Positions 19,449 to 28,064 of a DNA stretch of 64,000 bases are shown here, in pieces. This DNA comes from Flavobacterium aquariorum. GTDB taxonomy: Bacteria; Bacteroidota; Bacteroidia; Flavobacteriales; Flavobacteriaceae. Numbering within the stretch: the first letter of the stretch is position 1; every line of letters begins with the position of its first letter. The position numbers and the translations under genes are program-made. The notes under the pieces are model-generated. The model had not been told where the DNA came from, did not search any database, and was given only the letters and a program-made list of their open reading frames with translations. The DNA is taken from NCBI RefSeq assembly GCF_003254745.1, contig NZ_QKXH01000004.1:62001-126000 (forward strand). Reading direction: 5' to 3'.

Positions 19449-21398
19449 ATGAAAAAGCTATTAGTTACTTTATTTTTATTGTTTGCGTTTTTTTCTAATG
19501 CCAATGTTCGAATGCCTTTAGTGTTTTCAGACGGAATGGTTTTGCAACGTAATAAACAAATTCCGATTTGGGGTTGGGCGGATGCCAACGAAAAAGTCGA
19601 AATTCATTTCAACAAGCAAACCAAAACCATTACTGCCGATCAAAATGGAAAATGGATGGTAAAATTAGATTCAGAAAAAGCTGGAGGGCCTTTTGAATTA
19701 TCTATTACAGGAAAAAACAAAATTTTAATAAAAGATATTTTGGTTGGCGAAGTTTGGATCTGCAGCGGACAATCCAATATGGAATTTCAAATGTATAAAA
19801 CGATGAATTCCAAAGCTGAAATAGAAGACTCCAATTATCCGATGATTCGTCATTTTGGTGTTGCCCAGGATTTGAGTGGTTCGCCAAAAGAAGATTTAAA
19901 AGCTGGAAAATGGGCCGTTTGCAGTAAAGAGGCTATCAGTGATTTTACGGCTGTGGGTTTCTTTTTTGCTAAAAAATTATATGCAGAATTAAAAATCCCA
20001 ATCGGAATTATCAATACGTCTTGGGGTGGTACTTGTGTGGAGACTTGGACCAGTCGTGAAGCATTTGAAAGAAACGATGACTTTAAAGCTATGATCTCCG
20101 AAGTGCCTCAGGTGGATATGGACGCCGTTTTTGAAACATACAAAAAGTCGGTTTTAGATAATATCAGAAAAGTTCAAGGATTTGATGTGACGATGGTCAA
20201 TGAAAATCAATTAAAAGACCTGAATTTTCAGGATGCAGATTGGCCGGAAATCAAAGTGCCTTCGCTTTGGGAAAACCAACAAATAGGGAATATTGATGGG
20301 GTGGTTTGGATGCGAAAAACGATTGTTTTATCAGCGGATCAAGCCAAGAAAGAAGCTGTTTTGCATTTGTCCAAAGTGGATGATGAAGATGTAACCTATG
20401 TCAACGGCGTTCAGGTTGGAACCAATAACATTTGGGAAGCCAAAAGAATCTATAAAATCCCTGCAGGAGTTTTGAAAGAAGGCGCGAACGTAATTGCGGT
20501 TCGAATTTCAGATTACTCAGGTGGTGGCGGAATTTACGGCGATCCTGCCGATTTGATGATTAATTTCAAAGATTCAAATATACCGCTGGAAGGACTTTGG
20601 AAGTTCAATGTGGTACAAGTAAAAGTCGCCATTTCACCCAATAGTTATCCTTCGTTGTTGTACAATGCAATGATCCATCCATTGATTCCGTATGCTTTTC
20701 AAGGGGTTTTATGGTATCAGGGTGAAGCCAATGTGTGGCGAGCAAAACAATACAAAAAAGCTTTCCCGTTGATGATAAATGATTGGAGAACCAAATGGAA
20801 TCAGGGGGATTTTCCTTTTTACTTTGTTCAATTATCAACCTTTAATGAGTTTAATGGAAACAGTAAAGTAGGTAGTCGCTGGGCTGAACTTCGCGAAGCA
20901 CAAACCGAAACGCTGAAATTGCCAAACACTGGAATGGCAGTAACGACTGACATTGGTAATGCAAAAGACATTCATCCCACAAACAAACAGGATATAGGAA
21001 AACGTTTAGCCTCTATTGCCTTGAATGATGTTTATGGTAAAAAACAGGTTTGTAATGGACCAATGTATAAATCGATGGAAATCAAAGGGAATCAAATTAT
21101 TCTCACTTTTGATAGCATCGGAAGTGGATTATCAACAACTGATAAAAATGTAAACCTAAAAGGTTTTGAAATCGCAGGTGTCGACAAAGTTTTTTATGCC
21201 GCGAAGGCTATTATCAAAAATAATAAAGTAATAGTTTCATGCGAAAAAGTATCAAATCCAGTTGCGGTTCATTACGGTTGGGCAGATGACGATACAGAAA
21301 TCAATCTTTTCAATAAAGAAAAATTACCTGCATCTCCTTTCAGAACCGATGATTGGGAAATGATTACGGCAAATGAAATCTATAAAGTTAGTAAGTAA
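19449..21398 (+). CDS. SGNH carbohydrate acetylesterase with inserted jelly-roll domain (CE20-like, sialate O-acetylesterase family)
   Basis: 649 residues, signal peptide ending FSNA. The start matches the sialate O-acetylesterase family: RMPLVFSDGMVLQR, a beta-sandwich, then the SGNH block I motif EVWICSGQSNMEFQM with the nucleophilic Ser, and IINTSWGGT. A beta-galactosidase-like jelly roll (about residues 265-380, VVWMRKTIVLSAD) is inserted in the esterase domain, which resumes with GVLWYQGEANV and ends with DIHPTNKQDIGKR supplying the Asp/His. This split layout matches the CE20 family described for a xyloglucan acetylesterase in Xanthomonas. Here it would remove acetyl groups from galactose so that GH2 and GH95 can act. 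Specificity is inferred. Confidence 0.85.
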   Translation: MKKLLVTLFLLFAFFSNANVRMPLVFSDGMVLQRNKQIPIWGWADANEKVEIHFNKQTKTITADQNGKWMVKLDSEKAGGPFELSITGKNKILIKDILVGEVWICSGQSNMEFQMYKTMNSKAEIEDSNYPMIRHFGVAQDLSGSPKEDLKAGKWAVCSKEAISDFTAVGFFFAKKLYAELKIPIGIINTSWGGTCVETWTSREAFERNDDFKAMISEVPQVDMDAVFETYKKSVLDNIRKVQGFDVTMVNENQLKDLNFQDADWPEIKVPSLWENQQIGNIDGVVWMRKTIVLSADQAKKEAVLHLSKVDDEDVTYVNGVQVGTNNIWEAKRIYKIPAGVLKEGANVIAVRISDYSGGGGIYGDPADLMINFKDSNIPLEGLWKFNVVQVKVAISPNSYPSLLYNAMIHPLIPYAFQGVLWYQGEANVWRAKQYKKAFPLMINDWRTKWNQGDFPFYFVQLSTFNEFNGNSKVGSRWAELREAQTETLKLPNTGMAVTTDIGNAKDIHPTNKQDIGKRLASIALNDVYGKKQVCNGPMYKSMEIKGNQIILTFDSIGSGLSTTDKNVNLKGFEIAGVDKVFYAAKAIIKNNKVIVSCEKVSNPVAVHYGWADDDTEINLFNKEKLPASPFRTDDWEMITANEIYKVSK

Positions 21399-21403
21399 TT
21401 ATT

Positions 21404-21564
21404 GGGCGTGACCGCATTTACAAAAGGCGCTATTTATCATGCCGCTTATTGCGCGCCTTTCGTAGATTCGGTCGGGCTATCCGCACTATTTCGGTAGTTT
21501 GCTTTAAACGAAGTTTACTGAACACCTATGAAAATAAATGTTTTAGTGAAGTAATGCCTCACGC
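21404..21564 (+). repeat. hairpin repeat element, partial relative (long form)
   Basis: It starts GGGCGTGACCG and ends CCTCACGC, as copy 1 does, and contains GGTCGGGCTATCCG. A core hairpin AAAGGCGC (21423-21430) / GCGCCTTT (21453-21460) is in a different position from that of copy 1, and about 75 extra bases follow the CTATCCG motif. The right inner arm AAGGAT is missing. It fills most of the gap between the acetylesterase and GH95 genes. Confidence 0.6.
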
Positions 21565-21608
21565 ATGTGAAGTGCAAATAAGATCTTTCATATAAATAAG
21601 TAAAATTC

Positions 21609-24017
21609 ATGAAATTAACCTTCTTAAAAAAACTACTTTTTGTTTTCATCTGCTCCTTTTTTGGCGGTCAAGTTGTTGCACAATCGAACCATGTTTTGTG
21701 GTACAACCAGCCAGCCGATTATTTTGAGGAAAGTCTAGTTTTAGGAAATGGAAAAATGGGAGCAACTGTCTTTGGCGGTGTCAATTCAGATAAAATTGAG
21801 TTGAATGACATTACGCTTTGGTCGGGAGAACCGGTAAATGCTACTATGAATCCAGAGGCTTACAAGAACTTACCTGCCATTCGCGAAGCATTGCAAAATG
21901 AAAACTACAAACTAGCTAATGAGTTGAATAAAAAAATTCAGGGCAAAAATTCCGAATCTTATGCGCCATTGGGTACGATGGAAATTAATAGTACTGACAA
22001 AGGAAAAACTTCAAATTATTATAGAGAGTTAGATGTTTCAAATGCTATATCCAAAGTTAGTTATGAAATTGACGGAGTGAAATTTACCCGTGAATATTTT
22101 GTTTCGGCACCAGATCAAATCATGGTCATCAAATTGACGAGTAGTAAGAAAGGCGCTTTAAGTTATGATGTCAATTCCAGTAGTTTATTGCGATTCAAAA
22201 CAGAGGTAAAAGATAATTTGCTTTTAATGAATGGGGTTGCACCAATTCATGAAAACCCAGGTTATCAAGTTGTTCCTTCTTTTCTTTTGGAAAAAGACAG
22301 GGGAACACGATTCACCACTTTGATGAAAATCAAGAATACAGATGGTACAATTGTAAGTACAAACAATACCTTAGGATTAAAAAACGGGACAGAAGCCATA
22401 ATTTACGTTTCAATAGCAACCAGTTTTAATGGTTTTGACAAAAATCCTGCAACCCAAGGACTAAACGATAAAGCAATTGCTTTAGAAAATTTAAACAAAG
22501 CATTCGCAAAATCATTCGATAAACTAAAACAATCCCATATTGCTGATTATCAAAAATTCTACAATCGGGTGAGTTTGGATTTAGGCAAAACGAGTGCTCC
22601 CAATTTACCAACTGATGAACGTTTGTTGCGCTATTCTGAGGGAAAAGAAGATAAAAATCTAGAGATTCTATATTTTAATTATGGACGCTATTTATTAATT
22701 AGCTCGTCAAGAACACTTGGAGTTCCTGCCAATTTGCAAGGACTCTGGAACCCATATTTAAACCCGCCTTGGAGTTGCAATTACACGATGAATATTAATT
22801 TGGAAGAGAATTATTGGCTTGCCGAAAACACCAATCTCTCCGAAATGCATCTTTCATTGTTGAGTTTTATAAAAAATCTTTCTGTAACCGGAAAAACAAC
22901 AGCTCAGACTTTTTATGGAGTAAATGATGGCTGGGCTTCGGCGCACAATTCGGATATCTGGGCGATGACCAATCCAGTTGGACAATTTGGCAAGGAAGAT
23001 CCAAGTTGGGCGTGTTGGCCGATATCGGGTGCTTGGTTAAGTACCCATATTTGGGAACATTATGTGTTTACGCAAGACAAAAATTATCTGAAAAAAGAAG
23101 GGTATCCTATTATGAAAGGAGCAGCTCAGTTCTTTTTGGGTTGGATGGTTACGGATAAAAACGGTAATTTAATTACGTCTCCATCAACATCACCAGAAAA
23201 TAAATACATCGCTCCCGATGGTTTTATTGGTGCAACGATGTATGGCGGAACTGCTGATTTAGCTATGATTCGGGAATGTTTTGACAAAACGATTAGAGCT
23301 TCAAAAGTGTTAAATGTGGATGCCGAATTTAGAGCCAAACTAGAAACGGCACTTTCAAAATTCTGTCCGTATCAAGTTGGTAAAAAAGGAAACCTGCAAG
23401 AATGGTATTTTGATTGGAATGATGAAGACCCAAGACATCGTCATCAGTCTCAATTGTTTGGCCTTTTTCCGGGGAATCACATCACGCCTCTTAAAACACC
23501 AGAATTAGCTAATGCTGCTAAGAAAACACTGGAAATAAAAGGGGATGAAACCACAGGCTGGTCAAAAGGATGGCGTATTAATCTTTGGGCTAGACTTTGG
23601 GATGGTAATCGTGCTTATAAAATGTTTCGTGAACTGCTTCGTTATGTTGATCCAGATGGAAAGAAAACAGAGAAACCAAGAAGAGGAGGGGGAACTTATC
23701 CTAATTTATTCGATGCACACCCGCCGTTTCAAATAGACGGGAATTTTGGCGGAGCTGCTGCTGTTGCCGAGATGCTGGTTCAGTCTGATGAAAATGAAAT
23801 TCGATTATTGCCCGCCTTGCCCGAAGCTTGGGAAAGTGGTTCTGTAAAAGGAATATGTGCCAGAGGGGGTTTTGAAATTTCGATGGAATGGAATGATAAA
23901 ATACTAAAAAAAGTTTCAGTATTTTCTAATAAAGGTGGAAAAACAACGCTCATTAGCGGTGATAAAAAACAAGACATTACTTTAAAAAAAGGTCAGAAAA
24001 CAGAAATTGTTTGGTAA
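21609..24017 (+). CDS. glycoside hydrolase family 95, probable alpha-L-fucosidase
   Basis: 802 residues with a cleavable signal peptide (ends VVAQ). It has the GH95 order: N-terminal beta domain beginning LWYNQPADYFEESLVLGNG, a linker, an (alpha/alpha)6 barrel and a C-terminal beta domain. Catalytic features are present: the paired Asn395 and Asn397 in YTMNINLEEN, the general acid Glu530 in STSPEN, and Asp710 in PPFQIDGNFGG. GH95 enzymes are inverting and remove alpha-1,2-fucose, or alpha-L-galactose in some members. In this locus terminal fucose of fucogalacto-xyloglucan is the natural target. Last gene of the locus; a strong hairpin follows. Confidence 0.93.
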   Translation: MKLTFLKKLLFVFICSFFGGQVVAQSNHVLWYNQPADYFEESLVLGNGKMGATVFGGVNSDKIELNDITLWSGEPVNATMNPEAYKNLPAIREALQNENYKLANELNKKIQGKNSESYAPLGTMEINSTDKGKTSNYYRELDVSNAISKVSYEIDGVKFTREYFVSAPDQIMVIKLTSSKKGALSYDVNSSSLLRFKTEVKDNLLLMNGVAPIHENPGYQVVPSFLLEKDRGTRFTTLMKIKNTDGTIVSTNNTLGLKNGTEAIIYVSIATSFNGFDKNPATQGLNDKAIALENLNKAFAKSFDKLKQSHIADYQKFYNRVSLDLGKTSAPNLPTDERLLRYSEGKEDKNLEILYFNYGRYLLISSSRTLGVPANLQGLWNPYLNPPWSCNYTMNINLEENYWLAENTNLSEMHLSLLSFIKNLSVTGKTTAQTFYGVNDGWASAHNSDIWAMTNPVGQFGKEDPSWACWPISGAWLSTHIWEHYVFTQDKNYLKKEGYPIMKGAAQFFLGWMVTDKNGNLITSPSTSPENKYIAPDGFIGATMYGGTADLAMIRECFDKTIRASKVLNVDAEFRAKLETALSKFCPYQVGKKGNLQEWYFDWNDEDPRHRHQSQLFGLFPGNHITPLKTPELANAAKKTLEIKGDETTGWSKGWRINLWARLWDGNRAYKMFRELLRYVDPDGKKTEKPRRGGGTYPNLFDAHPPFQIDGNFGGAAAVAEMLVQSDENEIRLLPALPEAWESGSVKGICARGGFEISMEWNDKILKKVSVFSNKGGKTTLISGDKKQDITLKKGQKTEIVW

Positions 24018-24057
24018 AAAAATAGCGGTGCTTATTATAGAACCGCTATTTTTATTT
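24018..24057. terminator. bidirectional terminator at the end of the glycan locus
   Basis: AAAAATAGCGGT pairs with ACCGCTATTTTT around a short loop, with A-rich and T-rich flanks on either side, so it can serve both the GH95 gene (+) and the convergent oxidoreductase gene (-). Confidence 0.8.
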
Positions 24058-24061
24058 AGGA

Positions 24062-25042
24062 TCAGTTCCCTATGATTTGATCCATAACCCAGCTGGTATG
24101 GCTTGCTGTAAAGCCGCTGGATGGATGTTCAGAATTTCCTAAAAGATGTTCCCGAATTTGCTCTACATGATACAACTGAATGTTTTCGGGATGATCTATT
24201 TGGTGACTTGATTCGCCTTCTTCTGTTTTAAGAATTATGGGGGTATTTTCAAAAACTGAAAATTTGATTTTGCCTTTGCTTCCGTAAATTTCAACTACAT
24301 CTTCCCGTTCAAAAGTGCCAAAATTCCAACTGCCACTACCAGTAATTCCAGATTCGTGGAGCCAATTGGCGACAGCTGCATCTTTGGAAGTGTATAACCC
24401 CTGTTGATTGAGGCTAATTCCGGAAACTTCTTTTATGGTTCCCAAATAATGTATGAACAGATCTAATCCGTGACTGGCCAAATCGTCAAAATAACCACCA
24501 GTTGCAATCGTTTTATCTGTTCTCCAGTTGTATTCTCTGGAATGGTCTTGGTCGCTTGTAGGTTTGCTCAAATGCCAGCTAATATGTCTGACTTCGCCAA
24601 TGGTTTTTGAATCGATCCATTTCTTGATTTGCTCGAATCGTGGTAGTGTTCGTCTGTAATAGGCGACAAATAAAGGGATTTTTTTCGCTTCGAAAGCTTC
24701 AGTGATACTCAAACAATCTTGAAAATTGGGGGCCAAAGGTTTTTCTATGCAGCATGGTTTTCCTGCCTCAGCTACTTTTATTCCATAATATTTATGGGTA
24801 TCTGGTGGTGTGGCAATATATACAGCATCAACTTCAGGGTCATTTATTAACGCATCTGCATTCGTGTAATATTTATTGATTCCGTGTCTTTTGGCATAAT
24901 CCGCTGCTTTTTCAGCATCTCTACGCATTACTGCTTCAATAGTAAAACCGGCTGTTTTTTGATAGGCTGGACCACTTTTTAATTCAGTGACATTGCCGCA
25001 ACCAATGATACCCCAACGGATTGTTTTTGTAATTTCACTCAT
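24062..25042 (-). CDS. Gfo/Idh/MocA-family NAD(P)-dependent oxidoreductase
   Basis: 326 residues from the ATG at 25042; the frame is open further up, but that start would overlap the preceding gene. The N-terminal Rossmann domain has WGIIGCGNVTE (nucleotide loop at residues 10-20) and the conserved EKP (Glu100-Lys101-Pro102), in which Lys is the catalytic or substrate-binding residue. The C-terminal half is the alpha/beta dimerisation and substrate domain. Such enzymes oxidise or reduce sugars, inositols and similar compounds in the cytoplasm. The neighbouring glycan locus suggests a sugar substrate, but the gene is convergent to it and the link is not shown. It begins 10 bases after the FrnE-like gene. 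Confidence 0.88.
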   Translation of the reverse strand: MSEITKTIRWGIIGCGNVTELKSGPAYQKTAGFTIEAVMRRDAEKAADYAKRHGINKYYTNADALINDPEVDAVYIATPPDTHKYYGIKVAEAGKPCCIEKPLAPNFQDCLSITEAFEAKKIPLFVAYYRRTLPRFEQIKKWIDSKTIGEVRHISWHLSKPTSDQDHSREYNWRTDKTIATGGYFDDLASHGLDLFIHYLGTIKEVSGISLNQQGLYTSKDAAVANWLHESGITGSGSWNFGTFEREDVVEIYGSKGKIKFSVFENTPIILKTEEGESSHQIDHPENIQLYHVEQIREHLLGNSEHPSSGFTASHTSWVMDQIIGN

Positions 25043-25052
25043 GTTTTTTGTA

Positions 25053-25769
25053 TTATTCACAACCATCAATACCACAACTGTTCTGGTCAGTGGTATTTTG
25101 GAGTTTTAATTTGGTTTTAAAATTTCCTTCTTCCCAAGTTTTTTCCAATGTTTTCAAAAATACATCAGTTGCTTGTGCTCCAGATACGGCATATTTATTA
25201 TCAAATACAAAGAATGGAACACCAGTAACACCAATCGATTGGGCCTCTTGTTGGTCTTGTCTCACTTCATTGCCGTAAACGTCTGAATGTAATACGTTTT
25301 TAATCGCTTCTTTTTCTAATCCTACTTCGAGACCCAAAGATTCTAAAGTGTTCGTATCATTTACATCTTTACCATCAGTCAGATAGGCTTTGAATAAAAG
25401 TTCTTCTAATTCGTTTGACAAATTATGTTTTTTGGCCAAATGCAATAAGCGATGGGCATGCAATGAATTGGCAAGAATAGCTTTTTCAAAATGAAAATCC
25501 AAGCCAGACTTTTTCGCGTTTTCAGTCATATTGTCTATCATTGTTTGCGCCCAAGCGGTATCTTTTCTATATTTTTCTGCCAAATGATCAATGATACTTT
25601 CATTTGGTGTTGCTACAAAACTCGGATCCAATTGAAAACTTTTCCATTCAATAGCTACTGAATCTTTATTTTCAAAGAGCGAAAGAGCTTCTTCAATTCT
25701 TCTTTTTCCGATATAACAAAATGGGCACATTACATCTGACCAGATTTGAATTTTTAATTGATTTTCCAT
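25053..25769 (-). CDS. FrnE-like DsbA-family oxidoreductase (thioredoxin fold)
   Basis: 238 residues from the ATG at 25769, giving MENQLKIQIWSDVMCPFCY. The CPFC active site (Cys15, Cys18) opens a thioredoxin fold with the helical insertion of the DsbA/FrnE group, and the cis-Pro loop reads GVTGVPFFVF. No signal peptide, so cytoplasmic. Family members act as disulfide oxidoreductases or glutathione-independent isomerases, often tied to oxidative stress. The C-terminus SCGIDGCE carries two more Cys that could bind metal or take part in redox. The gene follows an ArsR gene on the same strand, 106 bases downstream. Confidence 0.9.
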   Translation of the reverse strand: MENQLKIQIWSDVMCPFCYIGKRRIEEALSLFENKDSVAIEWKSFQLDPSFVATPNESIIDHLAEKYRKDTAWAQTMIDNMTENAKKSGLDFHFEKAILANSLHAHRLLHLAKKHNLSNELEELLFKAYLTDGKDVNDTNTLESLGLEVGLEKEAIKNVLHSDVYGNEVRQDQQEAQSIGVTGVPFFVFDNKYAVSGAQATDVFLKTLEKTWEEGNFKTKLKLQNTTDQNSCGIDGCE

Positions 25770-25875
25770 ATTTAATTTTTTCTGCTTAGGCAAAGATTTT
25801 AAAATACAAAATTATGAAATTGGATATTGAAGCTTTTGCATTTAGCATTTTATTGTGAATTGACTAAGTGTGATA

Positions 25876-26304
25876 CTAATCTGTTTTGCTTTTTTTAGCT
25901 GGAAATTGATAGTTGTATTGTTTCAAATTCAATTTTTTTTCATTTTTCATTTTGGGAGCTGTAGTAATAGCTAATGGTTCTGCTTCATTAGAGATTGCTC
26001 TGTTGGATAGATAGTTGATTAGATATTTTTTAAGTAATTGTATTTTGTCAACTTCAATGGAATAAATGGTTTTCTTTCCTACGTTTTTTACGTTTAATAA
26101 TTCGGCTTTTTTTAATTCCAGCAAATGTTTTGATATTGTTGATTGTGCTAATGGAATTAATGATACAATTTCGCCACAAGTTCTATTGTTTTTTTTCCAT
26201 AAAAGGGTCATAATTTGCATGCGGGTTGGATGCCCAAGTGCTTTGCAGATTTCAGCTATGGTATTTGTTTCTTTATCGAAATCGAAGTGTTTAGTAGTTC
26301 CCAT
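25876..26304 (-). CDS. ArsR-family winged-helix transcriptional regulator
   Basis: 142 residues. Residues about 15-95 form a winged helix: ICKALGHPTRMQIMTLLW, then the recognition region IPLAQSTISKHLLELKKAELL and the wing NVGKKTIYSIE. The ELCVCDL-type metal-binding motif of ArsR/SmtB sensors is absent, with RTCGEIVSLI at that place, so metal sensing is uncertain. The C-terminal 40 residues are basic and disordered-looking. The genes downstream (FrnE-like, oxidoreductase) may be its targets; this is inferred only from order and strand. Confidence 0.88.
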   Translation of the reverse strand: MGTTKHFDFDKETNTIAEICKALGHPTRMQIMTLLWKKNNRTCGEIVSLIPLAQSTISKHLLELKKAELLNVKNVGKKTIYSIEVDKIQLLKKYLINYLSNRAISNEAEPLAITTAPKMKNEKKLNLKQYNYQFPAKKSKTD

Positions 26305-26580
26305 ATTTAGCCGTTTAATTCATATCGTAATGTAGCGATTATATTTAATATACAAGGTGTTGTGTAAGTGTTTTGTTGGATATTTTAAATACAATTTTTT
26401 TGTTAAAATTCAGGTATAATTACGTATAAGAGAAAATTTTTTAATTGATAGCTTTGAAAATGTCAAAAAAAACATAATATTTTAAAATGGTTCAATTGAT
26501 TTTTTTTAAATCTTTTTATCTTTTTTTGATTCAAGTAATGTCCCAACATTTACCTTTTTTATTAATTTAAACTGCCATTT

Positions 26581-27849
26581 ATGAAAAGTATTTTTAAAAG
26601 TCTTTTTAGTTTGCTGTTGTTTATTCCATTGACTCACGCTCAAAAAAATCAAATTAAAAGTGCGCAAAAGGAATTAAAAGCTGGAAATTTAGAACAAGTG
26701 ATTGCAATTTTGTCTCCAGTCGAATATTTGATTAGTAACGCTTCGGACGAAGATAGAATTCATTTCTACTATATAAAAGGAACTGCTTTAGTAGATTTGG
26801 CCAACCAAAACATTAATACTTCCAAAAATCTTTCGCAAGCTGTTCTAGCATTTAATGATTTGATTGAAGTCGAGAAAGAATCAAACCAATATAAATATAC
26901 TTCTGAGGCAATTGAATCACTTCATAAAATTAAAGAAGGACTTGTAAATAGTGCCAATGAGGATTTAGCAGTCGAAAATTTTACCGATTCTTCCGATAAA
27001 TTTTATCAGGCATATTTAATAGATAAAAAAGATACGCTGCAGCTTTATAACGCAGCGGTCAGCTATAGAAGTGCTAACGAAAATGACTTGGCACTTAAAT
27101 GTTACGAAGAATTAAAGAATATTAATTATTCAGGAAATATTGCTGTCTATATAGCTTACAGTAAAAGTAAATTGAAGGATGAGTATTTTGGGACTATAAA
27201 AGAAAGAAATGTTCAGATTCAAAACGGAACCCATTTCAGGCCAAGACAAGAATTTCAATCTAAAAAGGCCGAAATATATAAAAGTATTGCTATGATTTAT
27301 GTACAAAGTGGCTACAAAGAAAAAGCTATGAAAGCAATCTCACAGGCTAGAAATCTAGACAGTCAAGATTTGTCATTAGCATTGGTTGAAGCCAACTTGT
27401 ATTTGGAAACCAAAGATTATGATTATTTTGACAATTTAGTATCAGTTATTATAGAAGCAAATCCTAATAATGCAGAATTAGTGGCCAATTTTGGTTTGAA
27501 TTGCCAAAATGAACAATATTATGAAGGTGCTGAATACTATTATAAAAAAGCCATTGAAATGAATCCTAAATATGCTGAAGCATATGTGAACCTTTCAGCA
27601 TTATTGGTCGAGAAAAGTATTAAAATTGGAAATCAAATGAATGAATATTTAGGATCTTCCAATTCTGATAAAAAAGCTTTTAGTGAATTGAAAACAGAGA
27701 AAGAACAAATTATAAAAGATGTGTTTAAAAATCTGCAAAAAGTTGTTAGTATTGATCCTTTCAATAGTAGTGTAAAACAATTAACGAACAGTATGAATAC
27801 GGCAAATATTAATAATTCATCTAGAGGTGCTTTAGCATCTGGTGAATAA
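26581..27849 (+). CDS. secreted tetratricopeptide-repeat protein
   Basis: 422 residues with a signal peptide (ends LTHAQ). Several TPR-like helical pairs are visible, at about 20-60, 125-165 and 235-345, the clearest being YYEGAEYYYKKAIEMNPKYAEAYVNLSALL near residue 315. No catalytic domain was seen, so a periplasmic or outer-membrane-facing scaffold is likely. It stands alone between divergent arsR and the convergent nuo operon. Gene-specific function not recognised. Confidence 0.85.
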   Translation: MKSIFKSLFSLLLFIPLTHAQKNQIKSAQKELKAGNLEQVIAILSPVEYLISNASDEDRIHFYYIKGTALVDLANQNINTSKNLSQAVLAFNDLIEVEKESNQYKYTSEAIESLHKIKEGLVNSANEDLAVENFTDSSDKFYQAYLIDKKDTLQLYNAAVSYRSANENDLALKCYEELKNINYSGNIAVYIAYSKSKLKDEYFGTIKERNVQIQNGTHFRPRQEFQSKKAEIYKSIAMIYVQSGYKEKAMKAISQARNLDSQDLSLALVEANLYLETKDYDYFDNLVSVIIEANPNNAELVANFGLNCQNEQYYEGAEYYYKKAIEMNPKYAEAYVNLSALLVEKSIKIGNQMNEYLGSSNSDKKAFSELKTEKEQIIKDVFKNLQKVVSIDPFNSSVKQLTNSMNTANINNSSRGALASGE

Positions 27850-27964
27850 ATGATTTATAATATTGAAAAAAGGATATAATAGTCAACTATGTTGTATCAA
27901 AATAATAGCTGGAAACAGCTAGCAATACTATAATGTTAAGTTTTGAGTTGAATTAGATTAGGGT

Positions 27965-27999
27965 AAAAAACCATCAATTATTGCAATTGGTGGTTTTTT
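27965..27999 (+). terminator. terminator after the TPR gene
   Basis: AAAAAACCATCAATT and AATTGGTGGTTTTTT form a long stem around a 5-base loop and end in a T7 tract on the + strand. Confidence 0.85.
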
Positions 28000-28010
28000 T
28001 ATGGTAAATA

Positions 28011-28046
28011 AAAAAGTCACTAATATAATTTTATTAGTGACTTTAA
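28011..28046 (-). terminator. terminator of the nuo operon
   Basis: AAAGTCACTAA (28013-28023) pairs with TTAGTGACTTT (28034-28044). On the minus strand the stem is followed by a T6 tract, directly after nuoN. Confidence 0.85.
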
Positions 28047-28064
28047 ATAGGATACTTTAATGGC

